Below, one piece after another: positions 1 to 6,668 of a stretch of DNA of 12,780 nt. The first letter of the stretch is position 1. Each line of letters starts with the position of its first letter. Position numbers and translations under genes: made by a program. This DNA comes from Chloroflexota bacterium. GTDB taxonomy: Bacteria > Chloroflexota > Ktedonobacteria > Ktedonobacterales > Ktedonobacteraceae. The DNA is taken from assembly GCA_005879655.1 (NCBI GenBank), contig VBJK01000202.1:1-12780 (forward strand). The letters are read 5' to 3'. The notes under the pieces are model-generated. The model was not told where the DNA came from. It did no database searches and worked only from the letters and a program-made list of their open reading frames with translations.

Positions 1-329
1 ACGAAGAGTTGCGTAGCGATAAATAACGCAGGCTGTGACATAGTTTCTAGCATAGCCATTGCCTCCTCCTGCGCTGTGGAGGAAAAATCGGTCGAGGTCT
101 GCGGCACCATCGATGCATAAGCGGGTTCATCCGTCTGAGCAAGATGTTGTGCCGCACTATATTGTCGCCACAGCGCTTGTATAATCGCGTTGTCTGTGAG
201 CACAGAGCTTGTCTTGAGCATAGATGCCTTTTTCTGAAGGTGCATTAACTCCTGTTGCAGCTCCTTCAGGCGGGCATCTAATTGCTGGTCAGCCTCCCAA
301 CAGTGTAGCCATTGCCGATATTGGCCCAT
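1..329 (-). CDS. hypothetical coiled-coil protein, N-terminal part (cut by window edge)
   Basis: The frame is open from an ATG at 329 to the window edge and gives about 109 residues. A purine-rich AGGAAAG lies 3-4 bases upstream of the ATG, a good ribosome-binding site. Residues about 15-40 are rich in Leu, Gln, Glu and Lys in a heptad-like pattern (DQQLDARLKELQQELMHLQK), which suggests a short coiled coil. The rest is Ala/Gln/Ser/Thr-rich with no motif I recognise, and there is no signal peptide or membrane segment. It starts 28 bases after the SEDS gene on the same strand, so it is probably the next gene of the operon. In the actinobacterial version of this cluster a penicillin-binding protein or kinase would be expected near here, but nothing visible supports either. 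Function unknown; the coding call is fairly secure, the product is not. Confidence 0.6.
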   Translation of the reverse strand, partial: MGQYRQWLHCWEADQQLDARLKELQQELMHLQKKASMLKTSSVLTDNAIIQALWRQYSAAQHLAQTDEPAYASMVPQTSTDFSSTAQEEAMAMLETMSQPALFIATQLF

Positions 330-357
330 AGTCTTTCCTGCTAATATCTAATGATTG

Positions 358-1737
358 TCACGACAATCCTTCGCGGGCAACTCTTGAATTATAGGATATG
401 CGCAACAGTACACCAATGATAATATAATTGGCAAGAATAGAGCTACCCCCATAGCTCAAAAAAGGCAGTGGAATACCTGTCAGCGGCATCAGCTTTAAGT
501 TCCCTGCACTAATGATCAGCGTCTGAATAGCAAAGATCGTGGTCAGACCTGCCGCCAAAAGCTGGTTAAATGGTTCAGTGGCTTCAATCGCGATACGATA
601 GCCGCGATAGATGATGAACAGGTAGATACCAATGACCGCAAAGACCCCTGCTAATCCCAGTTCTTCACAGAATGCAGTGAAAACCATATCTGATTCTACC
701 ACTGGCACATATGAGGGAGCACCCAAGCCCAGACCAGAGCCGAGAATTCCCCCGCTGGCGACCGCGATCAAGCCCTGTACTACTTGCAGTGCACTGTTCT
801 GGTACAGCTCGTCGCTAGCTTGCGTCCAATGGAGGACATCGATGCTAACAGTGGCAAAACGACCTCGCACATAGCTAAAGAGACCATAGCCGACAAACCC
901 TAGCAGCACAAAAACGGCCAGACTGGCCACGACGTACGTCAGTTTTCCATTGGCGAGATAGGTCATACTCAAGAATAGACCATAAATCAGCATGGCCAAA
1001 CCAAGTTCACGCACGACCAGAAAGATGATCAGAGACAGGGTCAACATCAATACCAAGGGACCAAGCTGGCGCAGTGGTGGCAACTTGAGTATCCCAATGC
1101 GTAAATGGGCCTCTGTCAGAACATCGCGCGTCTCATTCAAGTAGCCCGCGAAAAAGATTACAATCGAAATTTTTAGCAATTCAGAGGGCTGTATATGTAG
1201 TGGACCAAAGTTCAGAATATCACGCGTAGGAGCACCCGAACGGATAGAGAGCAATCCTGAGATAACACTAGGTAATAGCACGAGAAAACTCACCACTGCC
1301 CAGGTGTATTTATAGCGCGCTAGCCACAATGTATCACGCATAAGAAACATAACACCACAACAGATAGCAATACCAAGCATGACCCAAACAAGCTGCTGTG
1401 TGCCAAGGCTATCAATCTTGATATCCGGTCCTAAGCGCGTCGCCATCAAGACTCCCAGGCCACTTAGTAAGCCCACAAGAGGAAAGAGTACCTGGTCGGC
1501 TTTGCGAAAGAAGATGCTAAAGAGAATGTTGGCGGCCAGCAAGACACCAATTAGCCCAAATACAGGAATGAGACCCTGGATAGTTGGCAAGTTGTTAACA
1601 CTCAGGGATGATTGCGTATCTTGAGTGGCGAGAAACAATTGTACCATCTCAACCAGAAAGATCAGGAATGGGATGATGAATAATCCCAGTTCTTTCCAAC
1701 GATACTGTCGGAATACGCCAGGAGATTGACTTGCCAT
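358..1737 (-). CDS. FtsW/RodA/SpoVE (SEDS) family peptidoglycan polymerase
   Basis: A 459-residue polytopic membrane protein of the SEDS family, which polymerises glycan strands from lipid II with a partner class B penicillin-binding protein. About ten hydrophobic segments are visible. Family signatures are IQPSE at about residues 182-186, the VQGLIAVASGGILGSGLG block at about 320-337, ESD at 348-350 with EELG shortly after, and the C-terminal TGIPLPFLSYGGSS at 420-433. The overall pattern resembles the actinobacterial RodA/FtsW of the fhaA-fhaB-rodA cluster, and the two FHA genes lie directly upstream. Whether it serves elongation (RodA) or division (FtsW) cannot be decided here. I chose the ATG at 1737 because GAGAGG lies 8 bases upstream. 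An ATG 12 codons earlier (1773) keeps the frame but has no clear ribosome-binding site. Confidence 0.9.
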   Translation of the reverse strand: MASQSPGVFRQYRWKELGLFIIPFLIFLVEMVQLFLATQDTQSSLSVNNLPTIQGLIPVFGLIGVLLAANILFSIFFRKADQVLFPLVGLLSGLGVLMATRLGPDIKIDSLGTQQLVWVMLGIAICCGVMFLMRDTLWLARYKYTWAVVSFLVLLPSVISGLLSIRSGAPTRDILNFGPLHIQPSELLKISIVIFFAGYLNETRDVLTEAHLRIGILKLPPLRQLGPLVLMLTLSLIIFLVVRELGLAMLIYGLFLSMTYLANGKLTYVVASLAVFVLLGFVGYGLFSYVRGRFATVSIDVLHWTQASDELYQNSALQVVQGLIAVASGGILGSGLGLGAPSYVPVVESDMVFTAFCEELGLAGVFAVIGIYLFIIYRGYRIAIEATEPFNQLLAAGLTTIFAIQTLIISAGNLKLMPLTGIPLPFLSYGGSSILANYIIIGVLLRISYNSRVAREGLS

Positions 1738-1785
1738 GGTAACAACCTCTCTATCTAAAAAAGAAAAGTCCATTTGCTTTGTGAG

Positions 1786-1814
1786 AAAAAGACTACTCTC
1801 TGTTTGCTAGAGAG
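1786..1814 (-). terminator. weak terminator-like stem-loop between fhaB-like and SEDS genes
   Basis: On the minus strand a 6-bp perfect stem (CTCTCT/AGAGAG, 1796-1814, 7-base loop) is followed after four bases by CTTTTTC. It sits in the 85-base gap after the FHA gene. The stem is short and AT/GC mixed, so at most partial termination or attenuation is expected; the downstream gene may simply be read through. Confidence 0.25.
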
Positions 1815-1822
1815 CAATCTTT

Positions 1823-2269
1823 TTACTGCGTAAGTTTGAACTGAATATAACCAACACGCACAATATCGCCCGTTTTAGCCGGAATAGCCTCCCGTGCTTG
1901 TTGGTTATTTACAAATGTACCATTGCGACTACCCGCATCTTGTACATACCAAGTACGATTGCGGTATGAGAGACGTGTATTCTCCGCTGAAATGGACGGA
2001 TCATCCAAGCGAATGACATTCGTTGGTCCGCGTCCAATGGTAGTGAGTGGTGCGAGGTCGAAGCGTGTGCCGGGTAAAAGGTTACTCGGACCACTGTCAA
2101 CAACAACGAGATGGCCTAGTACAGCGGCAGCTTGACCCGCGTCCTCGTTGGTACTAGCTGCTTTACGGAGGTCACGTGTAATAGCAATGACAACCTGCAT
2201 AAGAAAGAGGTATAGCAGAACAAGGAATAAAAGTCTTAATATTAATAAGAACGCATCTATTGGTAACAT
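1823..2269 (-). CDS. membrane-anchored FHA-domain protein, FhaB (FipA)-like
   Basis: A 148-residue protein with one hydrophobic N-terminal segment (about residues 6-30) and a C-terminal forkhead-associated domain (about 53-147). FHA domains bind phosphothreonine peptides, usually made by Ser/Thr kinases. The FHA hallmarks are IGR at 78-80 and NGT at 116-118. The usual His of the SxxH motif is Asn here (SAEN, 94-97), so phosphopeptide binding may be altered. Length, topology and position between an FhaA-like gene and a SEDS gene match mycobacterial FhaB/FipA, which links Ser/Thr phosphorylation to cell division. The ATG is 12 bases after the upstream stop codon, and the AAGGTGA ribosome-binding site overlaps that stop, so the two FHA genes are probably translationally coupled. 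No kinase or phosphatase gene is inside the window. Confidence 0.85.
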   Translation of the reverse strand: MLPIDAFLLILRLLFLVLLYLFLMQVVIAITRDLRKAASTNEDAGQAAAVLGHLVVVDSGPSNLLPGTRFDLAPLTTIGRGPTNVIRLDDPSISAENTRLSYRNRTWYVQDAGSRNGTFVNNQQAREAIPAKTGDIVRVGYIQFKLTQ

Positions 2270-2281
2270 AAAATGGAGGTC

Positions 2282-3136
2282 TCACCTTCTTTCAAAGTTG
2301 AAATCATAGCTGCCAATGGTAAACTTATCGCCATTACGCAGAACATGGTGGCGCATATTAGGTTGATTGTTAATAGTGATACCGTTGGTACTACCAAGAT
2401 CAAAGATGGCGAATTGTCCATCAGTTTGATATTTGATCTGGGCATGGAAGCGTGAGACGCGCTTGTCTTCGACAATAATATCGTTTGTTAATTGACGACC
2501 AATGTTGACAACAGACTTTTCAATCTGGAAGATCTGCTGTCCTGCCTGGGGTAAACGAATCGTCAGCCAAGCTTTGGGCAAAACAACTGGGGCAGTGGCC
2601 GAGCGGGCTGACCCAGTCCCTGGTTGCTTGGAGGCAGCGTTTCCCGCAGGTGCGCCACCTATACCAGGAAGATTCTGTCCTGAAGGGAGAGCCGCGCGCA
2701 ATTGAGCCAACTGCTCAGATGAAAGCGCCTGCGTTGCCATGCCACCATCCGCATCGCTTTCTTGCTCTGTATGTATCCTGGTCGTGCCAGTACCTAGCGA
2801 GCTATCTGCGTGCAGACGTAGAATAGGCATCGTTTTGAGCGTATAGCGGCGTTGACGAGCAAACTCTACCAAGTGAGTCTGCCAATCACGAATCAGAATA
2901 CTCTGACTGGGAGCCAGTTGCTGGTGATCCTTGATACTCAGGTAGATATCATACACATTTGGTGCGAGCTTTCGCCCCTCACCTTGTATGAGAATCTTAT
3001 CTTCCATCGCATTTTCGAGGCGACGTTGTATCTCCACCGGCTCTAACTGTGAAGGAAAGAGCCGCGCAAAAAGACCCTCAATCGTATTGCGTATAAGCTC
3101 CTCAAATCTACTGAATGGGTTCTGGCGGGCACTCAA
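2282..3136 (-). CDS. FhaA-like protein: DUF3662 domain plus C-terminal FHA domain
   Basis: A 284-residue protein in three parts. Residues 1-115 match the FhaA N-terminal (DUF3662) type, with the typical opening (residues 8-45) and the segment around LAPNVYDIYLS at 57-67. Residues about 116-185 form a Gly/Ala/Ser/Thr-rich linker. Residues about 188-284 are a canonical FHA domain with IGR at 212-214, SRFH at 228-231 and STNG at 249-252, so all phosphothreonine-binding positions are present. In mycobacteria FhaA binds the phosphorylated pseudokinase domain of MviN/MurJ and restrains peptidoglycan synthesis. The start is a TTG whose last two bases belong to the ribF stop codon (4-base overlap), with a strong AGGAAGGTGAG just upstream. 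No membrane segment is seen, so it is probably cytoplasmic. Confidence 0.9.
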   Translation of the reverse strand: MSARQNPFSRFEELIRNTIEGLFARLFPSQLEPVEIQRRLENAMEDKILIQGEGRKLAPNVYDIYLSIKDHQQLAPSQSILIRDWQTHLVEFARQRRYTLKTMPILRLHADSSLGTGTTRIHTEQESDADGGMATQALSSEQLAQLRAALPSGQNLPGIGGAPAGNAASKQPGTGSARSATAPVVLPKAWLTIRLPQAGQQIFQIEKSVVNIGRQLTNDIIVEDKRVSRFHAQIKYQTDGQFAIFDLGSTNGITINNQPNMRHHVLRNGDKFTIGSYDFNFERR

Positions 3137-4125
3137 TTGCTCACCTTCCTCATGGCTAAAATTTGGCGTGCTGTCTGTACATCAACAGCAATTTGCGCCT
3201 TGAGAGCATCAATACCGGAAAAACGTTGCTCCCCACGTAGTCGTGCTACGAACTCGATAATAAGCTGCTTATCGTAGAGATCTAGTAGAGTATCGAGTAT
3301 ATACGCTTCTACCAAAAGCTCTCTTCCATGAAATGTTGGACGTACCCCGATATTTACAACACCTTTATAGACGGCAGGGCCATTTTGTGCATCACTTCCT
3401 ATCCCCTCTTGTACACGTACATAGGCCGCATAGACGCCATCAGCAGGTAAGAGTCTATGGGGGTCTGGACGTAAATTGGCAGTGGGAAAGCCTATTTGCC
3501 GTCCACGTTGATCTCCATGCTCTACAATACCAGTCACCAACAAGAGATGTCCTAACATCTCATTAGCCTCACCAATGTTTCCTTCACTGACCAATGTACG
3601 GATACGTGTACTACTAATACGTGTTTGCTGAGCCTCTTCCAGTAGAATGGCCTCTACCTGGATATCATGCTCCTTGCCGTATTGCTCAAGAAAAACAATA
3701 TCGCCTTTGCGCTGATGACCAAGGCTAAAGTTCTCACCTACAACCAGCCCTTTAATAGTAAAACGGCTACAGAGAGTGTCCATAAAATCGGTTGCGCTCA
3801 TTGCTGCCACTGCCGGGGTAAATTGAATCACAATAGTGTCGGCAATACCTCCAAAGCGCGCTACCAGGGCCAATTTTTCTTCTAATGTTGTTAAATAGCG
3901 TACGTAGAGATCCGGGCGCACAACCATGAGCGTATGTGGCGAGAAGGTGATCATTACAGGCGTACAATGGAGCTTTTGTGCCATTGTACACAACGCGTGC
4001 ATCAGACGTTGGTGCCCTTTATGAATACCATCAAAACCCGGATGTACCCGTACCTTATTATTTTTCTGCCATACGGTACCCCTATAGTACCACAGCCTCT
4101 GCATGGTCGCAATAACTGTAGCCAT
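3133..4125 (-). CDS. ribF: bifunctional riboflavin kinase / FMN adenylyltransferase
   Basis: Converts riboflavin to FMN and then FAD. In the 330-residue reading, the N-terminal nucleotidyltransferase domain shows GFDGIHKGH at 30-38, VVGENFSLGHQRKGD at about 128-142 and ISSTRIR at 170-176. The C-terminal flavokinase domain shows GRQIGFPTANL at 208-218 and VVNIGVRPTF at 256-265. The sequence before FDG is unusual: the common (I/L)GxFDG reads HPGFDG, so the first glycine is Pro and the strand before it is atypical. I chose the ATG at 4125, which has GGTGG 5 bases upstream; an in-frame ATG at 4158 would overlap the truB end and lacks a ribosome-binding site, and another ATG at 4104 is possible. 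It follows truB, a common arrangement, and its stop overlaps the FhaA-like start. Confidence 0.93.
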   Translation of the reverse strand: MATVIATMQRLWYYRGTVWQKNNKVRVHPGFDGIHKGHQRLMHALCTMAQKLHCTPVMITFSPHTLMVVRPDLYVRYLTTLEEKLALVARFGGIADTIVIQFTPAVAAMSATDFMDTLCSRFTIKGLVVGENFSLGHQRKGDIVFLEQYGKEHDIQVEAILLEEAQQTRISSTRIRTLVSEGNIGEANEMLGHLLLVTGIVEHGDQRGRQIGFPTANLRPDPHRLLPADGVYAAYVRVQEGIGSDAQNGPAVYKGVVNIGVRPTFHGRELLVEAYILDTLLDLYDKQLIIEFVARLRGEQRFSGIDALKAQIAVDVQTARQILAMRKVSN

Positions 4126-4141
4126 TGCGACCACCGTTCTC

Positions 4142-5056
4142 TCATGAGGCAGTCCCATCTGGGGCTGACCAACTAAAAACCTTTTTTGGTTGCCAAGAGT
4201 GTTGCCGCTCGTCCCAGGTTGCTATTGCCAGAAAATGACCATCTGTATCATAAATACGAGCAAGATCGACCAGTGGTTCTGTGAATGAACCCTGATGCGG
4301 AAAAGAGTTGCCATGCAGGACTCGTTCGATGGTTGCAGCGTCCAGCGTAAGGGCGGGATAGTCGTGTAGCACGTAGTCAGCAGAAAAAACGTGCTGCTGC
4401 ACTGTATGCTGCACAATGGCTTCGGCCAATTGCTCAAGCGTCACACTCTCTGCAAGTTGGAAAGGGCCACTACGGGTACGACAGAGCGCAGTGAGATAGG
4501 CACCACAACCTAGCTGTTCGCCCAGATCGTATGCCAGAGAACGAATATAGGTACCCTTACTACATTCAATAGCGAGCGTCAAGGTGGGAGGCTGCCAGGC
4601 CACTACTTGGAGTTGGAAAATTTCAATTGGTCGTGTGGCTAGCGTAACTTCCTCACCCAAGCGCATGAGCTTATAGGCTGGTTGGCCCTGTATCTTAATA
4701 GCTGAGTAGCACGGCGGTCTCTGCATTTGTGGACCGAGGAAGTGTGGTAGCGCCTCTGTAATCTGAGCCAGTACGAGGCCGCTAGCATCACCAGTACGTA
4801 CGATCGTACCTTCAGCATCGTAGGTATCAGTAACAACACCAAAAGTAATCTCGGCCTGGTACGCCTTGCCGCTCCCACTGAGATACTCGGCAACACGTGT
4901 TGCCTGTCCTACACAAATGGGTAGCACACCACTGGCGGCAGGATCAAGGGTACCAGTGTGACCGACACGTTTTTGTTTGAGAAGTTTGCGAACACGAGCT
5001 ACGACATCATGCGAAGTCATACCCGTAGCCTTATTGATCGCAATAATCCCATCCAT
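4142..5056 (-). CDS. truB: tRNA pseudouridine(55) synthase
   Basis: A 304-residue protein that makes pseudouridine 55 in the T-loop of tRNA. The catalytic motif GHTGTLDPAASGVLP lies at residues 32-46, with Asp38 the nucleophile. Other family blocks are KAYQAEITFG (64-73), PPCYSAIK, and the KGTYIRSLAYDLG segment, with a C-terminal PUA-like region that is divergent. Length is normal and the frame is intact. The ATG at 5056 has GGTGGGG 7 bases upstream and lies one base after the stop codon of the nrnA-like gene, so it is tightly coupled in the operon. Confidence 0.96.
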   Translation of the reverse strand: MDGIIAINKATGMTSHDVVARVRKLLKQKRVGHTGTLDPAASGVLPICVGQATRVAEYLSGSGKAYQAEITFGVVTDTYDAEGTIVRTGDASGLVLAQITEALPHFLGPQMQRPPCYSAIKIQGQPAYKLMRLGEEVTLATRPIEIFQLQVVAWQPPTLTLAIECSKGTYIRSLAYDLGEQLGCGAYLTALCRTRSGPFQLAESVTLEQLAEAIVQHTVQQHVFSADYVLHDYPALTLDAATIERVLHGNSFPHQGSFTEPLVDLARIYDTDGHFLAIATWDERQHSWQPKKVFSWSAPDGTAS

Positions 5057-5057
5057 C

Positions 5058-5567
5058 TTAGTGCCCCACCTGTTGTAACTCTTGCTCCAGCAGCGTGACT
5101 ACCATTGGTATCGCTTCGTGGAGAGGCTTATGAATAGCAGCACCAGCAGCACGAGCATGACCACCCCCGCCAAGACGGATACAAATACTTGCTGCGTCAT
5201 ATGGCGCTGCACTGCGCAGACTGAGCCTAGTTAATGCAGCATCGCCATAGCTTTTAAAGAAAGCAGCTATCTGCACACCTTCAATATCACGCAGCATACC
5301 AGCACAGTTATCGTCCATCTCTGGTGTTGCTCCCGTTGCAGCTAATGTTTCATTTGTTGCAAATGACCAGATCAGGCGACCAGCACACGAGGTCTGCGCC
5401 TGAGTGACCACGGCTGCCAGGAGGCGCGCTTGAGCGATGGGACGCGTACGAAAAATGGGCTTGACGATCGTTTCTGGTACAGCCCCTGCTTGTAGGAGTA
5501 CGGCACTGGCTTGCAGCGTGCGCGGAGTAGTATTGGTGTATTGGAATGATCCTGTATCGGTGATCAT
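5058..5567 (-). CDS. nrnA: nrnA-like DHH phosphoesterase, C-terminal fragment (frame-broken gene)
   Basis: This is the C-terminal part of the gene that begins at 6012, read in a different frame. It holds the TGMITDTGSF motif (the homology already begins near 5591, before the ATG at 5567) and a DHHA1 domain ending in GGGGHARAAGA, the substrate-binding signature. NrnA-type enzymes degrade nano-RNA (2-5 nt) and in many bacteria also dephosphorylate pAp. The ATG at 5567 is only the first available start and has no convincing ribosome-binding site; in an intact gene it would be an internal methionine. The stop is one base before the truB start. As written, this fragment lacks the metal-binding DHH half. 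Confidence 0.8.
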   Translation of the reverse strand: MITDTGSFQYTNTTPRTLQASAVLLQAGAVPETIVKPIFRTRPIAQARLLAAVVTQAQTSCAGRLIWSFATNETLAATGATPEMDDNCAGMLRDIEGVQIAAFFKSYGDAALTRLSLRSAAPYDAASICIRLGGGGHARAAGAAIHKPLHEAIPMVVTLLEQELQQVGH

Positions 5568-6012
5568 GCCGGTAAGCAGACAGACAGCTGCAAATAATAT
5601 TTACCGGTCCACAGCCCAGACTACTGATATGATGGTCGATATTGAGCTTGGGCACGCGATCGAGAAAGCTTTGATGGCGCTGATAGAGCGGACCAAAACG
5701 CGGCAATTCACCAGCATCTAATGCAATGACGAGATCGAATTGTTCATCGCCTAACGTCGTCTGTAGCATCTCAGCACCTGGCAGAAACATCATCGTTTGC
5801 GGCGCGGGATCTGCACAGATTGGCACGCATGTTTTGCCTATTGCGCGCAATATGTGTGAAAGACCAAGCGCAGAACCGAGACAGTCACCATCAGGATGTT
5901 CGTGAGCGAGCAAGGCAATACGCTGTGCTGGCTCAAGCAGAGCCAGCGCCTGTTGGACGAGCACTGGATCGATTTGTTGAGCTAGAGTATTGTGATCAGT
6001 TAGCTGCTTCAT
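5350..6012 (-). CDS. nrnA: nrnA-like DHH phosphoesterase, N-terminal fragment (frame-broken gene)
   Basis: The first about 139 residues (6012 down to about 5596) are a DHH-family metal-binding half: HEHPDGD at 37-43, ALDAG at 97-101 and the name-giving DHH at 126-128. After GPVNI the frame no longer looks like the family, while the proper continuation (AAVCLLTGMITDTG) appears in the +1-shifted frame from about 5591. The residues that normally lie between, about 30 by comparison with NrnA proteins, are missing, so this is an internal out-of-frame deletion and not a single-base slip. The remaining residues to 5350 are non-native. The ATG at 6012 overlaps the rbfA stop by 4 bases (ATGA) and has AGGAG 4 bases upstream, so the original start is secure. 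Confidence 0.8.
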   Translation of the reverse strand: MKQLTDHNTLAQQIDPVLVQQALALLEPAQRIALLAHEHPDGDCLGSALGLSHILRAIGKTCVPICADPAPQTMMFLPGAEMLQTTLGDEQFDLVIALDAGELPRFGPLYQRHQSFLDRVPKLNIDHHISSLGCGPVNIICSCLSAYRHDHRYRIIPIHQYYSAHAASQCRTPTSRGCTRNDRQAHFSYASHRSSAPPGSRGHSGADLVCWSPDLVICNK

Positions 6013-6389
6013 TCGACTCCTGAACTTTGTGCATCATCTTTTTCTTCTTGTTCAATCTGGTGAATGAGTGCAAGAATGCGTGTTCCTTCTTCAATGGATG
6101 TGTCAAGTTTAAAAACAATTTCTGGCATGTAGCGCACGGTCAGGCGTGATGCAAGCTCGTGGCGCAGGAAGCCTGTTGCATTACGCAGTCCCTTCATGGT
6201 AGCCACACGCTCTTCATCATTACCCATCACGCTCACAAAGATCTTGGCATGGCGTAGATCGTGGCTCACTTCCACATGTGTGATGCTGGCAAAGCCTACG
6301 CGCGGGTCTTTGACACGGGTACGAAGAAGGTCGCTTAATTCTACAGCAATCAATTCTCCGAGTTTTTCTGGTCTATGTGGATTGGGCAT
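6009..6389 (-). CDS. rbfA: 30S ribosome-binding factor A
   Basis: A 126-residue protein that acts in late 30S maturation near the 5' end of 16S rRNA. It is a single KH-type fold; visible family features are the opening around LGELIAVELSDLL, KDPRVGFASITHVEVSHDL in the first third, HAKIFVSV, and LRHELASRLTVRYMPEIVF followed by D(T)S near the C-terminus. I chose the ATG at 6389 because AGAGGG lies 9 bases upstream and homology begins there. The frame stays open to 6497, but that extension runs into the palindromic element and is not family-like. The stop overlaps the nrnA-like start (ATGA). The gene is separated from infB by that element. Confidence 0.95.
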   Translation of the reverse strand: MPNPHRPEKLGELIAVELSDLLRTRVKDPRVGFASITHVEVSHDLRHAKIFVSVMGNDEERVATMKGLRNATGFLRHELASRLTVRYMPEIVFKLDTSIEEGTRILALIHQIEQEEKDDAQSSGVE

Positions 6390-6430
6390 TGTTATTATCC
6401 CTCTGGATGTGTTCAATGAGAGTGCAAACC

Positions 6431-6660
6431 CAGCGTGAAAGCCCCCAGGGCAAGCACCATAGGCGCGGACTTTAGCAGAGGGTTTCTCTCTGCACACCCT
6501 TTTTCTTGCCGCCGGAGGCGGCAGAAGGGAAGAAAAGGGGTACTTGGGGACACCCCAAACCCCGCCAGGGTGGCTTCGCCCCCTGGACCCCCGCTAAAGT
6601 CCGCGTCTATGGTGCTTGCCCTGGGTGGGGACGACTTGCCAGTTACCAGTTTTCACGCTG
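6431..6660. repeat. 230-bp palindromic, multi-hairpin element (MITE- or REP-like)
   Basis: The element fills the infB-rbfA gap. Its ends are a perfect 10-bp inverted repeat (CAGCGTGAAA at 6431-6440 and its complement at 6651-6660). Inside lies a 33-bp inverted repeat with one mismatch (6444-6476 and 6593-6625). Between the long arms are further hairpins: GCAGAG/CTCTGC (6475-6493), TGCCGCC/GGCGGCA with loop GGA (6507-6523), TTGGGG/CCCCAA with loop ACA (6544-6558), and CCAGGG..GGC/GCC..CCCTGG (6565-6586). The interior is more GC-rich than the flanking genes. It begins 8 bases after the infB stop and has no coding evidence. It looks like a mobile non-autonomous repeat, but could also be an RNA processing or attenuation structure; I see no transposase and no clear target-site duplication. 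Confidence 0.75.
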
Positions 6661-6668
6661 CTTGCTTG

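Noticed and set aside
6390..6497. Longer rbfA start at 6497
   Set aside because: The extra 36 residues are translated from the left arm of the palindromic element; the ATG at 6389 has a proper ribosome-binding site and begins the homology.
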